Source: Mesostigma viride (Eukaryota > Streptophyta > Mesostigmatophyceae > Mesostigmatales > Mesostigmataceae). Taken from it: a stretch of 62,000 nucleotides of DNA. This document shows positions 44,639 through 55,891 of the stretch, piece by piece (within the stretch, counting starts at the first letter, position 1; each line of letters starts with the position of its first letter). A program made the translations under genes and the position numbers. The stretch spans positions 5,531,205-5,593,204 of the forward strand of contig RPFO01000080.1 of the NCBI GenBank assembly GCA_009746045.1, written 5' to 3'. A model generated the notes under the pieces. It ran no database searches, was not told the DNA's origin, and saw only the letters and a list, made by a program, of their open reading frames with translations.

Positions 44639-47600
44639 GGGGACGGTCCCGGCGCGAATATTTTGGCGCCGAAAAATTCGCAGTACCCGTCCGTACCGTG
44701 GTGCACGGGGCGCGCACCCCTACCGGAGCTGGCCATGGCGACGTGCTTTCAGGCAGAGTAGAAAAAGATAGCTCGCGGAATGCAGAGAAACTGAGCGAAT
44801 CTTAAAGACGATGAGTAAATGATACTACTTCGTAGCGGAGTTCGCGTTTTTTGCAGTGTCGATGATTTTATTGATGACCATCGCCACGGGGGTCCAATCT
44901 GATGTTTTCGTCGAGAGGAATAAATTAGAATGCACGCTGGCGGCGGTGATTGTCAGGTTTTATGGGCTTTACCTAGCGTCAAGGATGCGTTTAAATCGTT
45001 ATTGGTAAAGCTTTAAAAAATTTGCTGGGTTTCGGCAAGATTTCCGTCATGATCGGTAAGACACTCTCCAGGCTCGCGGGATGCGCGTCTTATTATTCCA
45101 TGGAAGGTTGTTCTTTCTTGCGCCGCTGGGCGAAGGACAATTCCGGTAATGGTACGATCGTGTGATCAACGTGACCCTATGAATGTTTCGCTTCCTTTAT
45201 GGGTTATCAACGCAAGTTTTCGGCTTCTTTCCGTGCAGTTCGCGCCAGGTATAATGCCATTCCGTGCTGCGCATCGCCAGATTCCTGGCACGTTTCAGTG
45301 GTTTTTATGTACGTTGCATGGCTGGGATGTATCAAAGCGTGACCGTGGCATATCGTCAAGTTGTCAGGGATTTGCTGAGTGGTTTCTTGGAAGGAGATTG
45401 CTAACAGCACTCAGTTTTGTGTGAATATTGACGCGGCCTTTCTTAGCAGAGGCTTCATTGTGGTTAGAGGCTCACAAGCTTGAGTTTGTTTCTTGGCAAA
45501 CAATTGCGCTGGAAAGAAAGGTGGCAGTGGTTTTTCTGAGGGGCATACTGCATGGGTGGAACTGCACGTAGGTAGGGTTTATCGTTGTCTTGTTGGCCTT
45601 TCTCCCACTAAAATGGGAGAGCCCTAATTCATATGCTAGCAAGGCAAGGTAACCATGGTAAGAAGCCTTGGCAAGCAGCATGTATGATAATTCTGCTTTC
45701 TCTGTGGACTGTCTGTTGTTACCCTTGTTGGGCAATTAGTGGATATGGCTTTCTAGGGTGTGTTTGAGCTTGGTTTTGGGATGATGCCCACACCATAAAC
45801 CTGGAATATGCTTTAGAAGTGTTGGCTAGGCATGTAGAGCTACCTGCCTCATTGTTGTGCACACACGCAACAGGTTGCCCGTGTCGAGGTAAGGCAAGGG
45901 CACATGACGTGCCCAGCCACCTCCTTGTACATTGTGGTCGAATTGGGCATGGTCAGGAGCCTTTTGGATGGCATAGGAAGTGTTAGTGTGCCTTAATACT
46001 CGCTAATGCCTTCCTTAGCGTCTGCACAGGTGGCCAACTGCCAAAATTAATAACTGCTACAGCTGAGCTCAGAATGCCACCAAACTTTGACAGTGTCTTC
46101 TATGGTCATGACAGAATTTGACTTGTGCTTTTCAGGCCTAATTGATGTGTTATGAGTGTGTATGGGGACGCCCCGCCTAAAAAAGCGTATTTTTGGCCCA
46201 AAAATTAAGGGGAGGGTCCCATAGAAATATATCAAAACTTACCCCCCCTAATAACTACAGAAATGCAACTGTCAACCACTGAATGATGTTTGGGGACCAT
46301 AAACATGATGTTTGGGCATGCATACCACCACTTGTTGGGGGTACTACCCCCAGCCATACACCGGCTATGAGCTAAAAATAGAAAAAAACGCTGTCCGGGG
46401 CACATCTTGCCCAGAACAGTGGGAGAACCAGTTGCATGAAAAAAGCACAACCCGTATAAAAATGTCATGGGACATGGTTTCTACCTAATTGGATCAACAA
46501 AATCAGCACATCCCTTTGAGTTATTAATTTTGGGCCAAAAATACGCTTTTTTAGGCGGGGCGTCCCCATACACACTCATAACACATCAATTAGGCCTGAA
46601 AAGCACAAGTCAAATTCTGTCATGACCATAGAAGGCACTGTCAAAGTTTGGTGGCATTCTGAGCTCAGCTGTAGCAGTTATTAATTTTGGCAGTTGGCCA
46701 CCTGTGCAGACGCTAAGGAAGGCATTAGTGAGTATTAAGGCACACTAACACTTCCTATGCCATCCAAAAGGCTCCTGACCATGCCCAATTCGACCACAAT
46801 GTACAAGGACGTGGCTGGGCACGTCATGTGCCCTTGCCTTACCTCGACACGGGCAACCTGTTGCGTGTGTGCACAACAATGAGGCAGGTAGCTCTACATG
46901 CCTAGCCAACACTTCTAAAGCATATTCCAGGTTTATGGTGTGGGCATCATCCCAAAACCAAGCTCAAACACACCCTAGAAAGCCATATCCACTAATTGCC
47001 CAACAAGGGTAACAACAGACAGTCCACAGAGAAAGCAGAATTATCATACATGCTGCTTGCCAAGGCTTCTTACCATGGTTACCTTGCCTTGCTAGCATAT
47101 GAATTAGGGCTCTCCCATTTTAGTGGGAGAAAGGCCAACAAGACAACGATAAACCCTACCTACGTGCAGTTCCACCCATGCAGTATGCCCCTCAGAAAAA
47201 CCACTGCCACCTTTCTTTCCAGCGCAATTGTTTGCCAAGAAACAAACTCAAGCTTGTGAGCCTCTAACCACAATGAAGCCTCTGCTAAGAAAGGCCGCGT
47301 CAATATTCACACAAAACTGAATGCTGTTAGCAATCTCCTTCCAAGAAACCACTCAGCAAATCCCTGACAACTTGACGATATGCCACGGTCACGCTTTGAC
47401 ACATCCCAGCCATGCAACGTACATAAAAACCACTGAAAGGTGCCAGGAATCTGGCGATGCGCAGCACGGAATGGCATTATACCTGGCGCTAACTGCACGG
47501 AAAGAAGCCGAAAACTTGCGTTGATAACCCATAAAGGAAGCGAAACATTCATAGGGTCACGTTGATGACACGATCGTACCATTACCGGAATTGTCCTTCG

Positions 47601-48419
47601 CCCAGCGGCGCAAGAAAGAACAACCTTCCATGGAATAATAAGACGCGCATCCCGCGAGCCTGGAGAGTGTCTTACCGATCATGACGGAAATCTTGCCGAA
47701 ACCCAGCAAATTTTTTAAAGCTTTACCAATAACGATTTAAACGCATCCTTGACGCTAGGTAAAGCCCATAAAACCTGACAATCGCCGCCGCCAGCGTGCA
47801 TTCTAATTTATTCCTCTCGACGAAAACATCAGATTGGACCCCCGTGGCGATGGTCATCAATAAAATCATCGACACTGCAAAAAACGCGAACTCCGCAACG
47901 AAGTAGTATCATTTACTCATCATCTTTAAGATTCGCTCAGTTTCTCTGCATTCCGCAAGCTATCTTTTTCTACTCTGCCTGAAAGCACGTCGCCATGGCC
48001 AGCTCCGGTAGGGGTGCGCGCCCCGTGCACCACTTTTTCACGGTACGGACGGGTACCGCGAATTTTTCGGCGCCAAAATATTCGCGCCGGGACCGTCCCC
48101 TTAATAACTCAAAGGGATGTGCTGATTTTGTTGATCCAATTAGGTAGAAACGATGTCCCATGACATTTTTATATGGGTTGTGCTTTTTTCATGCAACTGG
48201 TTCTCCCACTGTTCTGGGCAAGATGTGCCCCGGACAGCGTTTTTTTCTATTTTTAGCTCATAGCCGGTGTATGGCTGGGGGTAGTACCCCCAACAAGTGG
48301 TGGTATGCATGCCCAAACATCATGTTTATGGTCCCCAAACATCATTCAGTGGTTGTCAGTTGCATTTCTGTAGTTATTAGGGGGGGTAAGTTTTGATATA
48401 TTTCTATGGGACCCTCCCC
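44639..48419 (-). mobile_element. TTAA element 1 (interrupted by element 2)
   Basis: TTAA at 44635-44638 and 48420-48423. Its ends are GGGGACGGTCCC and, inverted, GGGGAGGGTCCC. Without the nested copy it is about 1.885 kb. It lies reversed relative to elements 2 and 3. It separates the leader ORF from the Cauli_VI-domain ORF. Small ORFs in it are shared among copies, but none resembles a transposase. Confidence 0.85.
46209..48100 (+). mobile_element. TTAA element 2, nested in element 1
   Basis: 1892 bp between TTAA 46205-46208 and 48101-48104. The TTAA is the one inside GGCCCAAAAATTAATAACTC, which is uninterrupted in element 3. Same terminal repeats, opposite orientation to its host copy, so together they form a large inverted repeat. 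Confidence 0.87.
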
Positions 48420-48424
48420 TTAAC

Positions 48425-48829
48425 ATGAGCCAGCGACGTCCTTTTCCTGCTCCTTCTCATTCGACTAGTAATAATAGTTTAGCGAAGTATTACGTTGTTA
48501 TTACCCCTCAATGGGCATCTATTTTCTTATCGTGGGCCGATGCTAGGAAGTTCGTTCAGTCACGTGCTTATAACGTCTCCAAATATAAGAAGTTTATGTC
48601 CTTTGAAGAAGCTCAGACCTACCTCTTAAAGCATAGTGAATCAGATTTGGGTCTCCATTCTCGTCCTTCTCCTCATGCTCGTCCTGCAGTAGATAGTCTT
48701 GTTTTTGTTACACCACCTCCATCTCCTCCTTCGTCTCCCCCTAAACGGGCTGCATCCTCATCTAGCTTAGATACGCCTCTCACCTTAGAGTTCGGTTCCC
48801 TATCCATTACTGTTGCTAAAAAGGATTGA
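48425..48829 (+). CDS. Retrotransposon ORF with Cauli_VI / RNase H1 N-terminal domain
   Basis: 134 codons from ATG right after the TTAA of element 1. Residues 21-66 read AKYYVVITPQWASIFLSWAD, then SKYKKFMSFEEAQTYL. This is the fold of the RNase H1 hybrid-binding/viroplasmin domain (Pfam Cauli_VI: 'yYaV..G...GiytsW.ec...v.gf..a.yKkF.s.eEA..fl'). The tail is Ser/Pro-rich. It sits 5' of gag as a separate ORF. Known role of the domain: binding RNA/DNA hybrids or dsRNA. Confidence 0.75.
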   Translation: MSQRRPFPAPSHSTSNNSLAKYYVVITPQWASIFLSWADARKFVQSRAYNVSKYKKFMSFEEAQTYLLKHSESDLGLHSRPSPHARPAVDSLVFVTPPPSPPSSPPKRAASSSSLDTPLTLEFGSLSITVAKKD

Positions 48830-48954
48830 TTTAAATTGTTTCCTTCTTTTAGGACACTAAAAGCTTTTTTCTTTTCTTTCCTTGCCTTAACTTAGGCCTT
48901 GTCCTTTTTCCTTGTTGCTTTCAGTTAGATTCCTAATCATTTACTTAATTAAAA

Positions 48955-49006
48955 ATGGATCCAGTGGGTGGTAATATGTCGCCTATACCTACCAACACTC
49001 CTACTA

Positions 49007-49074
<68 letters not shown>

Positions 49075-52000
49075 AACAACAATAACAACACTCGTGGTAA
49101 CCGACGGGACTCACTTGAAACGGTGCACCATCTCACTCCTCAAGGTAATCTGCGTACCTCACCTCCTTCTCCTGTTACTGGTGGTCGCCGTCGTCCCTCA
49201 CTTACCCCACCTACCTTTGAACAACGTGTCAGATTTAGTGATGAACCCTCTTTTGCTGTGAACCAGGCCCCTGCCCCTCCTGCAACCTTGGCTCAACCCT
49301 CCAGCAGGTCCTCACTAACTAACAATGTTGCTAGGCCTCCTTCCCACCCTGTGCCTTCCATGCCTGCTTTTAACACGGGTCGTGCCTCTGCCCCTGTCGG
49401 CCCTTCTGGGCGCCCTAGTGCAGTTCCCTTTTTCCCACCTGCTTCCTGGTCCTACCCTGAGACGGCCTATGAGGCAGCCCAGGTCCCTACCCGTGTGGCT
49501 GATTTAGAAGTTAAGGGGAGGGTCCCATAGAAATATATCAAAACTTACCCCCCCTAATAACTACAGAAATGCAACTGACAACCACTGAATGATGTTTGGG
49601 GACCATAAACATGATGTTTGGGCATGCATACCACCACTTGTTGGGGGTACTACCCCCAGCCATACACCGGCTATGAGCTAAAAATAGAAAAAAACGCTTT
49701 CCGGGGCACATCTTGCCCAGAACAGTGGGAGAACCAGCTGCATGAAAAAAGCACACCCCATATAAAAATGTCATGGGACATTGTTTCTACCTAATTGGAT
49801 CAACAAAATCAGCACATCCCTTTGAGTTATTAATTTTTGGGCCAAAAATACGCTTTTTTAGGCGGGGCGTCCCCATACACACTCATAACACATCAATTAG
49901 GCCTGAAAAGCACAAGTCAAATTCTGTCATGACCATAGAAGGCACTGTCAAAGTTTGGTGGCATTCTGAGCTCAGCTGTAGCAGTTATTAATTTTGGCAG
50001 TTGGCCACCTGTGCAGACGCTAAGGAAGGCATTAGCGAGTATTAAGGCACACTAACACTTCCTATGCCATCCAAAAGGCTCCTGACCATGCCCAATTCGA
50101 CCACAATGTACAAGGAGGTGGCTGGGCACGTCATGTGCCCTTGCCTTACCTCGACACGGGCAACCTGTTGCGTGTGTGCACAACAATGAGGCAGGTAGCT
50201 CTACATGCCTAGCCAACACTTCTAAAGCATATTCCAGGTTTATGGTGTGGGCATCATCCCAAAACCAAGCTCAAACACACCCTAGAAAGCCATATCCACT
50301 AATTGCCCAACAAGGGTAACAACAGACAGTCCACAGAGAAAGCAGAATTATCATACATGCTGCTTGCCAAGGCTTCTTACCATGGTTACCTTGCCTTGCT
50401 AGCATATGAATTAGGGCTCTCCCATTTTAGTGGGAGAAAGGCCAACAAGACAACGATAACCCCTACCTACGTGCAGTTCCACCCATGCAGTATGCCCCTC
50501 AGAAAAACCACTGCCACCTTTCTTTCCAGCGCAATTGTTTGCCAAGAAACAAACTCAAGCTTGTGAGCCTCTAACCACAATGAAGCCTCTGCTAAGAAAG
50601 GCCGCGTCAATATTCACACAAAACTGAGTGCTGTTAGCAATCTCCTTCCAAGAAGCCACTCAGCAAATCCCTGACAACTTGACGATATGCCACGGTCACG
50701 CTTTGACACATCCCAGCCATGCAAAGTACATAAAAACCACTGAAAGGTGCCAGGAATCTGGCGATGCGCAGCACGGAATGGCATTGTACCTGGCGCTAAC
50801 TGCACGGAAAGAAGCCGAAAACTTGCGTTGATAACCCATAAAGGAAGCGAAACATTCATAGGGTCACGTTGATCACACGATCGTACCATTACCGGAATTG
50901 TCCTTCGCCCAGCGGCGCAAGAAAGAACAACCTTCCATGGAATAATAAGACGCGCATCCCGCGAGCCTGGAGAGTGTCTTACCGATCATGACGGAAATCT
51001 TGCCGAAACCCAGCAAATTTTTTAAAGCTTTACCAGTAACGATTTAAACGCATCCTTGACGCTAGGTAAAGCCCATAAAACCTGACAATCACCGCCGCCA
51101 GCGTGCATTCTAATTTATTCCTCTCGACGAAAACATCAGATTGGACCCCCGTGGCGATGGTCATCAATAAAATCATCGACACTGCAAAAAACGCGAACTC
51201 CGCTACGAAGTAGTATCATTTACTCATCGTCTTTAAGATTCGCTCAGTTTCTCTGCATTCCGCGAGCTATCTTTTTCTACTCTGCCTGAAAGCACGTCGC
51301 CATGGCCAGCTCCGGTAGGGGTGCGCGCCCCGTGCACCACTTTTTCACGGTACGGACGGGTACCGAGAATTTTTCGGCGCCAAAATATTCGCGCCGGGAC
51401 CGTCCCCTTAATAGTGATTTCAGCACCATGCCTCTAGATGACAGAAATTATGATCATTTTGCCTACTCCTCTCTTCGTGAGCAATATACTGTACCCTTCT
51501 CCTATGGGCACCAGCCTGAAACGGTGGCCCCTTCTAGACCCCTACCCAAGACTTTTCCTCTTCCTTCCTTCTATCCCGCTTATGTAGCAGTGGAAGATAG
51601 TGGCCCTATGGGAAAAACTGACTCTTCTAATCCCCCTAAGCCCCCTGCTCTTCCCCTCTTTGCTAACCTTCCCAAGCTGGATGTCAAGTCTACCCCTCAA
51701 CAGTTTTTCACCTTTATTATGTTGCTTACCCAGAACACAGAGTCGTGGCAGAATCATAATAGATGGCGTCTCTCTGATGCTGTATTAGTTCCTCACTATC
51801 TTACAACCTGCATTACTCCTGAGCTTGCTAACCTCATTCAGTGTGAGTCTTTGGCCTCTCATGCCTACCCTAACTCTGTAGCAGAATTGTTTAAGCGTTT
51901 AGAGAACCATTTAGTCCCTCCTGATTCAGATTGGCAGGATAGATTAGCCTTTGGTACCTTGCAGCAGGGTACTAAATCTAAAGAGTATATGAAAGAGTTT

Positions 52001-52621
52001 GATGCTCAGATGGTACGAATTAGGGATTTGTCGGGTGCAGAGGTACGTGCTCGCTTCCTCCAAGGCCTCAGTAGACCTTTATTACGTGAAGTCAAGCGCC
52101 AGTTCTCTGCCTACCGTTTTACTGATCTGCCCCTCAAGCATGTGCGCCAGCATCTCTTGCGAGTAGCAGATTTCTTCACCACTCCTTCTCTCCCTACCCG
52201 TTCCCGTATTAATAATATTATCCTTACCCCTGAGGAGGAGAACTCCTATGTAAAAGAATTAGATATCTGCGTTGCTGATCTATCAGCTCTTGACGTCTCC
52301 CATATCACATGCTATCATTGTAAGGAAGTAGGTCATCTTAAACGTGAGTGCCCCAAGTTCCTTTCGGGTGCTCCCCCTCATCCCGACGCACGCCCTCCTC
52401 GTACCCCTCAGCGTGCTCCTATTCGTCCTACTTCAGGACGCATTCCCTCAGCTACCCCTAGTAGGCTGAATGCTGTGCAGGCAGGACCCCCAGGGTTCCC
52501 CTATGATAATCAGGCTCCCGCACCCTCTTCGCTCCCTCGTGACCCTCCAGCAGTGGCTTTTTCGCCAGGGTCTTCTTCGGGGTTAGTTCCTATGGATTTG
52601 GGGGGGGAGGGGGAACAGTAG
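48955..52621 (+). CDS. gag: gag, interrupted by TTAA element 3
   Basis: ATG at 48955 (MDPVGGNMSPIPTNTPTMNN). It then has a poly-Asn run coded by AAT repeats (49012-49069) and a Pro/Ser-rich linker, is interrupted at 49514/51411 and resumes as SDFSTMPLDDRNYDHFAYSS. The capsid-like part has LFKRLENHLVPPDSDWQDRL and VRARFLQGLSRPLLREVKRQ. The zinc knuckle CYHCKEVGHLKREC has the CX2CX4HX4C spacing. It stops at 52619-52621 after a run of eight G. Confidence 0.85.
49515..51407 (+). mobile_element. TTAA element 3 in gag
   Basis: 1893 bp flanked by TTAA (49511-49514, 51408-51411). Terminal repeat GGGGAGGGTCCC / GGGGACGGTCCC. The right end carries TTTTTCGGCGCCAAAATATT. Very similar to elements 1 and 2. 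gag reads in the same frame on both sides once the element and one TTAA are discounted. Confidence 0.9.
52600..52606 (+). promoter_or_regulatory. Candidate -1 frameshift heptamer between gag and pol
   Basis: In the gag frame TTG GGG GGG GAG the bases 52600-52606 are G GGG GGG, a canonical X XXY YYZ slippery site, 12 nt before the gag stop. The -1 frame is open from here into the protease (GGGTVGLSAGGNLDRS). Confidence 0.5.
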
Positions 52622-52920
52622 GCCTGTCAGCCGGGGGTAACCTGGACAGGTCCTTAGATAGTACCCCAGATAAAAATTTTTGCCTGCCTGTTTTTATAAC
52701 CTCTGTAGGAGCTGAATCTTCCCTACCACTACGTGTGCGTCCTCTTATGTTCTTGAATGGTGGTTTAACCGTTCCCCATACTGTTGTAGACCCTTTCTTG
52801 CATGCTGATGAACTTTTGAATGTCTCTGTGTTGGTAGATAGCGGTGCGGCTAGCTCCTTTGTGAGCGAGGCCCTAGTTAGTCTAATCTCCAAGAAAATGT
52901 CCTCAAATGAGGACATTTTT
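52607..52920 (+). CDS. pol protease, first part
   Basis: The -1 frame after gag reads LPVFITSVGAESSLPLRVRP, then the active-site motif VLVDSGAASSFVSEALVSLI (D-S-G, retropepsin type). The frame is broken soon after by the 1.7-kb insert; the flap/second half resumes at 54630. Confidence 0.75.
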
Positions 52921-54625
52921 AAGCATGGATACCATTTGTAATAACTAACACATGTCAACACATCCATGGGTACGGTATGGAACCATGTTCATTTGCGATA
53001 TGTTCAAGAGTTGCGATGCTTAACATCCATGAAATATGCTCATTGTATGATTGTTTACGATTTATGAATGCAGGGGGGTCGCTACGCGAGTGACCAAATA
53101 GCACTCAAGTCAACAATATGCCAAGAAAGAAGGCATGGCCAGGTCATGGCTGGCCCTGAAAATGCACCCAGGGTGCCCACAACATGTCTATGTTACACCC
53201 TCGCAGTCCTAGACCCTGCAGCCTGCCAGGGGGGGGGGACAAAATGTAACTGGCAGCCAGGGACCATGGTGCAGGCCAAACAGCAGGTGTAAAGCTAGCT
53301 CAGTCCAACGAGGGAAATATGAAGCAAATACTTGCCAAGGTTAGGTCCATGATCGTTAGTAGAGGCTCGGCTGCCACCACGGTGCTAAACCATGATGCTG
53401 AACCCTTACGTTATATATGAAACATATACTGCAAAGAGGCACAAGTTGTAACACAAGCACAATGTAAACATGACAAGCTCAAGTTTCCAAGCCAGTCTTG
53501 ATCACTTGGACATGAGTTGAAGCATTAGAAACATATGGGCAACATACCAGCAAGCCTTGAAAAACTTCTCAGCAACAAGGCAGTATATGTGTTGAATCAA
53601 ACTACCACATCGCAATTAAGCACAGCGACTTCTAGTTGCTGCTGTTTTGATAACGCAAGGCCGTTTACCTTTTCAGTGACGCAACGGGAAAAGAAAGTAC
53701 TGCCCAGCAAACTTCCGTTATTCCCCGGACATAAACGTAATCAAAACCACGAAGTTGGGCATTGAAAGCAACCGGAATTATCACGTCTGCGAGAGTTATA
53801 GGTTACAATCCGCTTAACACGCTTACTTAGAACGATGCGGTTGAGAATGACAGTCGGAACCTTGTTCTTGACGTGCGCCCAGGCCGCCAGCTGCGCGGGC
53901 CAGCTCAAGAAATATATATTAAAGGACGGTGACGCGTGGGAAGCACCCAGCCTTGCGGCAAAAGAAAAATATGGCTAGCGCTCGCCCTGGTTTTCGCCAG
54001 GCGCGACTGCGACATCACGACGAAAAAATAGAGACTCTTTGACGCATGCAACTGCCCAGGTCCCTCTTCTCCCCATGTCGCCCATAAGCCCGGAAGCGTA
54101 CCATAACCCATACTCGCGATATCCGCAGCGCCTGGGCGGAAAAAGAAATTGTAAAACCGAACTGCGAACTGACCTATCATGCGATCTACGTAGCTCTCAG
54201 ATTTTCTTCAACAATGCCAAAATCCGTTCATGAACAAACTTTTCGACATATACAAAGCACCTGCACGTAAAGAATAACATATTCGAAATCACTAGATGAC
54301 GATCTAAAATGCTGTCTTCGTCCGGGGCAAAATAATGCCCTATAACATTCAGGCAAGCCTCGGAACTGGCACGACCCCATAGCCGCCACTCGACAAAACA
54401 CTCGATTGCATTGCGATGTTCTTGCTATTGTAGGTACTTTTCGTCGCCTCATATTTCCAGGTACGGTCGACCCCTGTCGACCCCAGGGGCTTGGCGCGCT
54501 CAGTAACTATCCCAGTTTCGCGCCAAAACCCACCAAGTGACCCTAGGACCAAATTTGGCGCCAAAACCGCGCCCCTGACCCCCCCCGTCTCAAACGAGGA
54601 CTATGTCCTCAAATGAGGACATTTG
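52898..54625. mobile_element. 1.7-kb insertion bounded by a 22-bp direct repeat
   Basis: ATGTCCTCAAATGAGGACAT-TT occurs at about 52898-52919 and 54603-54624, and is itself almost palindromic. Between them the text is unrelated to the retrotransposon and has no long ORF. The repeats are either a long target duplication or element termini. The right end holds two E2F-like motifs. Class not determined. Confidence 0.6.
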
Positions 54626-55815
54626 GTTTTTGGACATTAGGCGTTTAGGACTAGTCCCTACCCCTCACACCAAACCTGTCACTGTTCATTATGCTGATGG
54701 TCGCACCAGTCATTCCCCGGGTACGGTGTCCCTTCCCCTGGTCATACAAGGACGTACTGTCAACCTGACGGCCACTATAGGCCCTATCACTACCGCTGAT
54801 GTATTACTAGGATTAGATTGGCACCAGGATAATAAGATTACTATTAATGTATACAGATATCATGGTTTGAGTAGGCAGTTTATTAGTGATAAGGATAAGT
54901 TATTTACCTCAGATTTTTGGCAGCAGTTTTTCGCTCATCGGTACCAAGGTTACCTACGGTACTGCCTACCACTCCTCCTCCTCTCATTTAGTAGAGCGTC
55001 TTAATAGGGTAGTGGAAGAAGCGCTTAGGCACTATGTTAATGGCTCGGGAAGTGATTGGGAGGATTATTTATGTTTGGTAGAGTTCTCCCTCAACAATTG
55101 TCCCCAAGCTGCGCATGGATATACGCCCTTCTTCCTAGATACTGGTAGACAGCCTCTTACTCCTACCTCTCTCTTAGCTAGTCCTCTACGGGACAAGGAT
55201 GATGTGTCCCGAGATACTGTAGAAGGTGTACAGTCCTTACTAGATAGAATGAAAACTGCTCATGACCACGCGATCTCAGGGTACCAAAAAGCTCAGTCTA
55301 AGTACCTTGCTAGGTTGCGTGCCTCCTTAGATAGAAGAGCACCTGAGATAGAAATAGGAGATCTAGTATTAGTAGAAGGCCCCCGTGTTGGCCGTTTTGC
55401 TCATAAGTTTGAAGCAGAACTTAAGGTCAAACTTAGGCCCGCCTTCTTAGGACCCTTCCATGTGTTGTCTAGAGTAGGAAATTTCTTATATAAAGTCGAT
55501 ATCCCTACCTCTTGGCAGACACATTCAAACACCTTCCATAGAAGCCAGCTGAAACTGTACCACCCTAGTACGTTCGCTGGTAGAGAGCTAGCGCCTGCCC
55601 CTTTAGAGCATAACCCTGACACTGGGGAAGTAGAAGACGAAGTAGAAAGCATCGTGGCCCATAGAGATATCAAAAAGGGCCGCGGTACCCAGCGTCAGTA
55701 TAAAGTGAAGTGGATGTATGCTCGTAGTGAAGTAGATAAGGTCTGGTATACGGAGAGTGAGCTAGATGGGTGTAGTCGCCTGCTGCAGGAATATAAAACC
55801 CTGCACAAGCTCTAG
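54603..55815 (+). pseudogene. pol remainder: end of protease fused to integrase C-terminal half and chromodomain
   Basis: RRLGLVPTPHTKPVTVHYAD, VNLTATIGPITTADVLLGLD is the second half of retropepsin. The line jumps at about 54845 to integrase between its first and second Asp (NVYRYHGLSRQFISDKDKLF). All of RT, RNase H and the integrase zinc domain are missing. A one-base frameshift near 54935 follows. Then come TYGTAYHSSSSHLVERLNRV with the catalytic Glu, the GPF module (KLRPAFLGPFHVLSRVGNFL) and a chromodomain (EVESIVAHRDIK... QYKVKWMYA... WYTESEL). The stop is at 55813-55815. Confidence 0.85.
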
Positions 55816-55891
55816 TTGTAGACCTTCTCCTCTCTTATGTTATGTCTGCTGTCGACGGGTGGTTGGTTGTCCCCTCCCCTCCGCAGCCGTC

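Noticed and set aside
48945-49136. Minus-strand ORF with a poly-Leu run
   Set aside because: Complement of the AAT repeat coding the poly-Asn run of gag.
44542-51400. Recurrent ORFs of 78, 87 and 91 codons in the TTAA elements
   Set aside because: Conserved only because the copies are nearly identical; no transposase motif and no sign of coding constraint.
51302-51414. gag start at the ATG within element 3 (51302)
   Set aside because: This ATG lies in the right end of the inserted element; true gag starts at 48955.
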